From: Halobaculum litoreum
GTDB lineage: Archaea; Halobacteriota; Halobacteria; Halobacteriales; Haloferacaceae
Direction of reading: 5' to 3'
NCBI RefSeq assembly: GCF_030127125.1
Contig: NZ_CP126156.1
Coordinates: 310,001 to 374,000, forward strand
DNA: 64,000 nucleotides
Made by a program: the position numbers and the translations under genes. Positions 62,977 through 64,000 of the stretch are shown here, one piece after another. Below the pieces are notes generated by a model. That model did not search any database, was not told the DNA's origin, and worked only from the letters and a program-made list of their open reading frames with translations. Numbering within the stretch: the stretch's first letter is position 1; the number at the start of each line of letters is the position of its first letter.

Positions 62977-64000
62977 TTACAGATATCCTCCTTCATCGAC
63001 ATCTTGGTGCAGTCGCTCGAGCCGACGACGACGGAACTTACGACGCTGTTCGGGGGTTCGCTCGTCGTAATGTTTCTCGATGACCGATTCACTCACATCG
63101 CAACGGGCACTGAGCGTTCCGACCCTGAGCCCCTGTTGGCGCATCTGTGAGATGTATCCATGGCGGAGCGCGTACGGTGGCCGACTCGATGGACACTTCG
63201 ACGCTTTATCACTGCTCTTGGCTGCCTCACACGATGCCGGATCCTTGTCATGTGGACAGCCCGAACCGATCTCACACGGTCGGCTCCACTTGTAGATATA
63301 TTTCCGCATCGTCGACTTCGAAAGACGTCCCCTTGTTGAGGTGAGGAACGGATGTCGTCCAGAAGGCGAAGTCGAATCAACCCGATGGTGTTCGACGTAG
63401 TCGCGGAAGATCTCTGCGACGTCGTTGTTGATGACAAGCTCAGTTTCACCTTTTTCACCGTTCTTGAGCGATGTCTCGCTTGGCCGATGTCGGAAGGCAA
63501 GGTAGGGCTCGTCGCCCTCTAGACGGAGATCTTTGAGATCGAGTGAGTGCAGACAACCAGGACGACGACCTGTGTGAGCATGGAAGGCCCAGACGACGTG
63601 ATCTGCAGTTGCGTATCTGTAACTCGAGAGGTGCTCAAGAATATCCTTGACACGGCTGTCAGAGATATCGATGTCTCGGACTCCTTCCCCTTCTGCAAGG
63701 GTTGGTGGATCAATGCGCTCGTGCAGACCCGACCGGACAGCCTCTATGTCCTCTAAGAATTTGATGAAGTCCCGAAGAAGGTACAGATCATCCCGCATAG
63801 TCTTCGGTGACAGCGGTGAATCACCGTTGTGACTGTCTTTTCGACGCCAGTGACGATACTGCGTGAGCTGCCGAATGGTCACTTCACTCAGGACGTCGAT
63901 CCCCCGCATCTCGCAGAATCCTAAGAAGTACTCTAGCTTCCTTCGATATTCTTCTGTGGTGTTAGATCGGACAGTAAACGACTTGTGCTCTAAGAATTCG
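62977..64000 (-). CDS. Tyrosine recombinase (phage/XerC-type integrase), 5' end outside the window
   Basis: At least 340 residues are present, continuing past the right edge (the frame stays open to 63999, reading EFLEHKSFTVRSN before the first Met). An N-terminal SAM-like core-binding region (MRDDLYLLRDFIKFLEDIEAV) is followed by the catalytic domain: Arg in HAHTGRRPG, RH in PPYALRHGYIS and the nucleophile Tyr in SVIEKHYDER. A Cys/His cluster (GSGCPHDKDPASCEA) precedes the RH motif, as in many haloarchaeal element integrases. It probably moves the surrounding element. Confidence 0.92.
   Translation of the reverse strand, partial: EFLEHKSFTVRSNTTEEYRRKLEYFLGFCEMRGIDVLSEVTIRQLTQYRHWRRKDSHNGDSPLSPKTMRDDLYLLRDFIKFLEDIEAVRSGLHERIDPPTLAEGEGVRDIDISDSRVKDILEHLSSYRYATADHVVWAFHAHTGRRPGCLHSLDLKDLRLEGDEPYLAFRHRPSETSLKNGEKGETELVINNDVAEIFRDYVEHHRVDSTSPSGRHPFLTSTRGRLSKSTMRKYIYKWSRPCEIGSGCPHDKDPASCEAAKSSDKASKCPSSRPPYALRHGYISQMRQQGLRVGTLSARCDVSESVIEKHYDERTPEQRRKFRRRRLERLHQDVDEGGYL

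Noticed and set aside
62765-62977. N-terminal extension of the second serine recombinase to the ATG that overlaps the integrase stop
   Set aside because: The extra 71 residues are hydrophobic/basic without homology to recombinases and cover a TATA-like element; the GTG at 62764 fits the catalytic domain better. The TAATG overlap leaves some doubt.

Overview
The window is a haloarchaeal chromosome segment (class Halobacteria; genus not determinable by eye). The evidence is very high GC in positions 1-49,700 (a hand-counted 60-base line in gdhA is 70% GC), very acidic proteins, an archaellin, a halocyanin, a HalOD1 protein, a menaquinone cluster and archaeal lipid and tRNA genes. The window splits into a GC-rich core (1 to about 49,744) and a lower-GC accessory region (about 49,820 to 64,000) that starts directly behind a tRNA-Arg gene and reaches a tyrosine integrase running off the right edge.

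Core, left to right. Two divergent glutamate dehydrogenase paralogues (94-3018) are followed by a membrane protein, a MOSC protein, a DUF3179 lipoprotein, a second membrane protein, an acetamidase/formamidase and a soluble histidine kinase (3158-8339). Two tandem secreted FG-GAP proteins (8366-16437) carry long acidic, repeat-coded tails. Next come an enolase-superfamily sugar-acid dehydratase and a DUF7344 regulator. A six-gene SipW/TasA-like export cluster (19337-25160) follows, with an iterated 21-bp operator-like array in front of it. Then come a HAD phosphatase, an eIF-2B-like protein, several small proteins, two zinc-ribbon paralogues, an archaellin, pyrBI, an ASCH protein, a rhodanese/beta-lactamase fusion, a membrane histidine kinase, a ferredoxin and a CoA ligase/hydratase pair (25198-40674). 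The stretch 41315-46851 holds menC, menA, menB and menD on one strand. A DUF5789 protein, a CoA-binding protein, a RecA-like ATPase and a DGGGP-synthase-type prenyltransferase close the core.

Accessory region. A type I restriction-modification operon (hsdM-hsdS-hsdR on the minus strand) sits behind a DUF7344-type regulator. hsdS and the last part of hsdM are strikingly AT-rich compared with the rest (32% GC in one hand-counted line of hsdS against 62% in one line of hsdM), which suggests replacement of the specificity module. To its right is a tightly overlapping three-gene operon: a Cas4/RecB-like nuclease with an added zinc ribbon, a divergent TFIIB, and a serine recombinase. It faces a second, convergent serine recombinase and the tyrosine integrase. 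This cassette is the best candidate in the window for an undescribed functional unit.

Data quality. At least eleven apparent single-base deletions, plus one insertion, break otherwise well-conserved genes in the GC-rich core (among them menC, FG-GAP 2, a CoA ligase, the DUF3179 lipoprotein and the rhodanese fusion). Most lie in runs of three to six G or C. I read them mainly as consensus errors of the assembly, not as true pseudogenes. I saw no such breaks in the accessory region.
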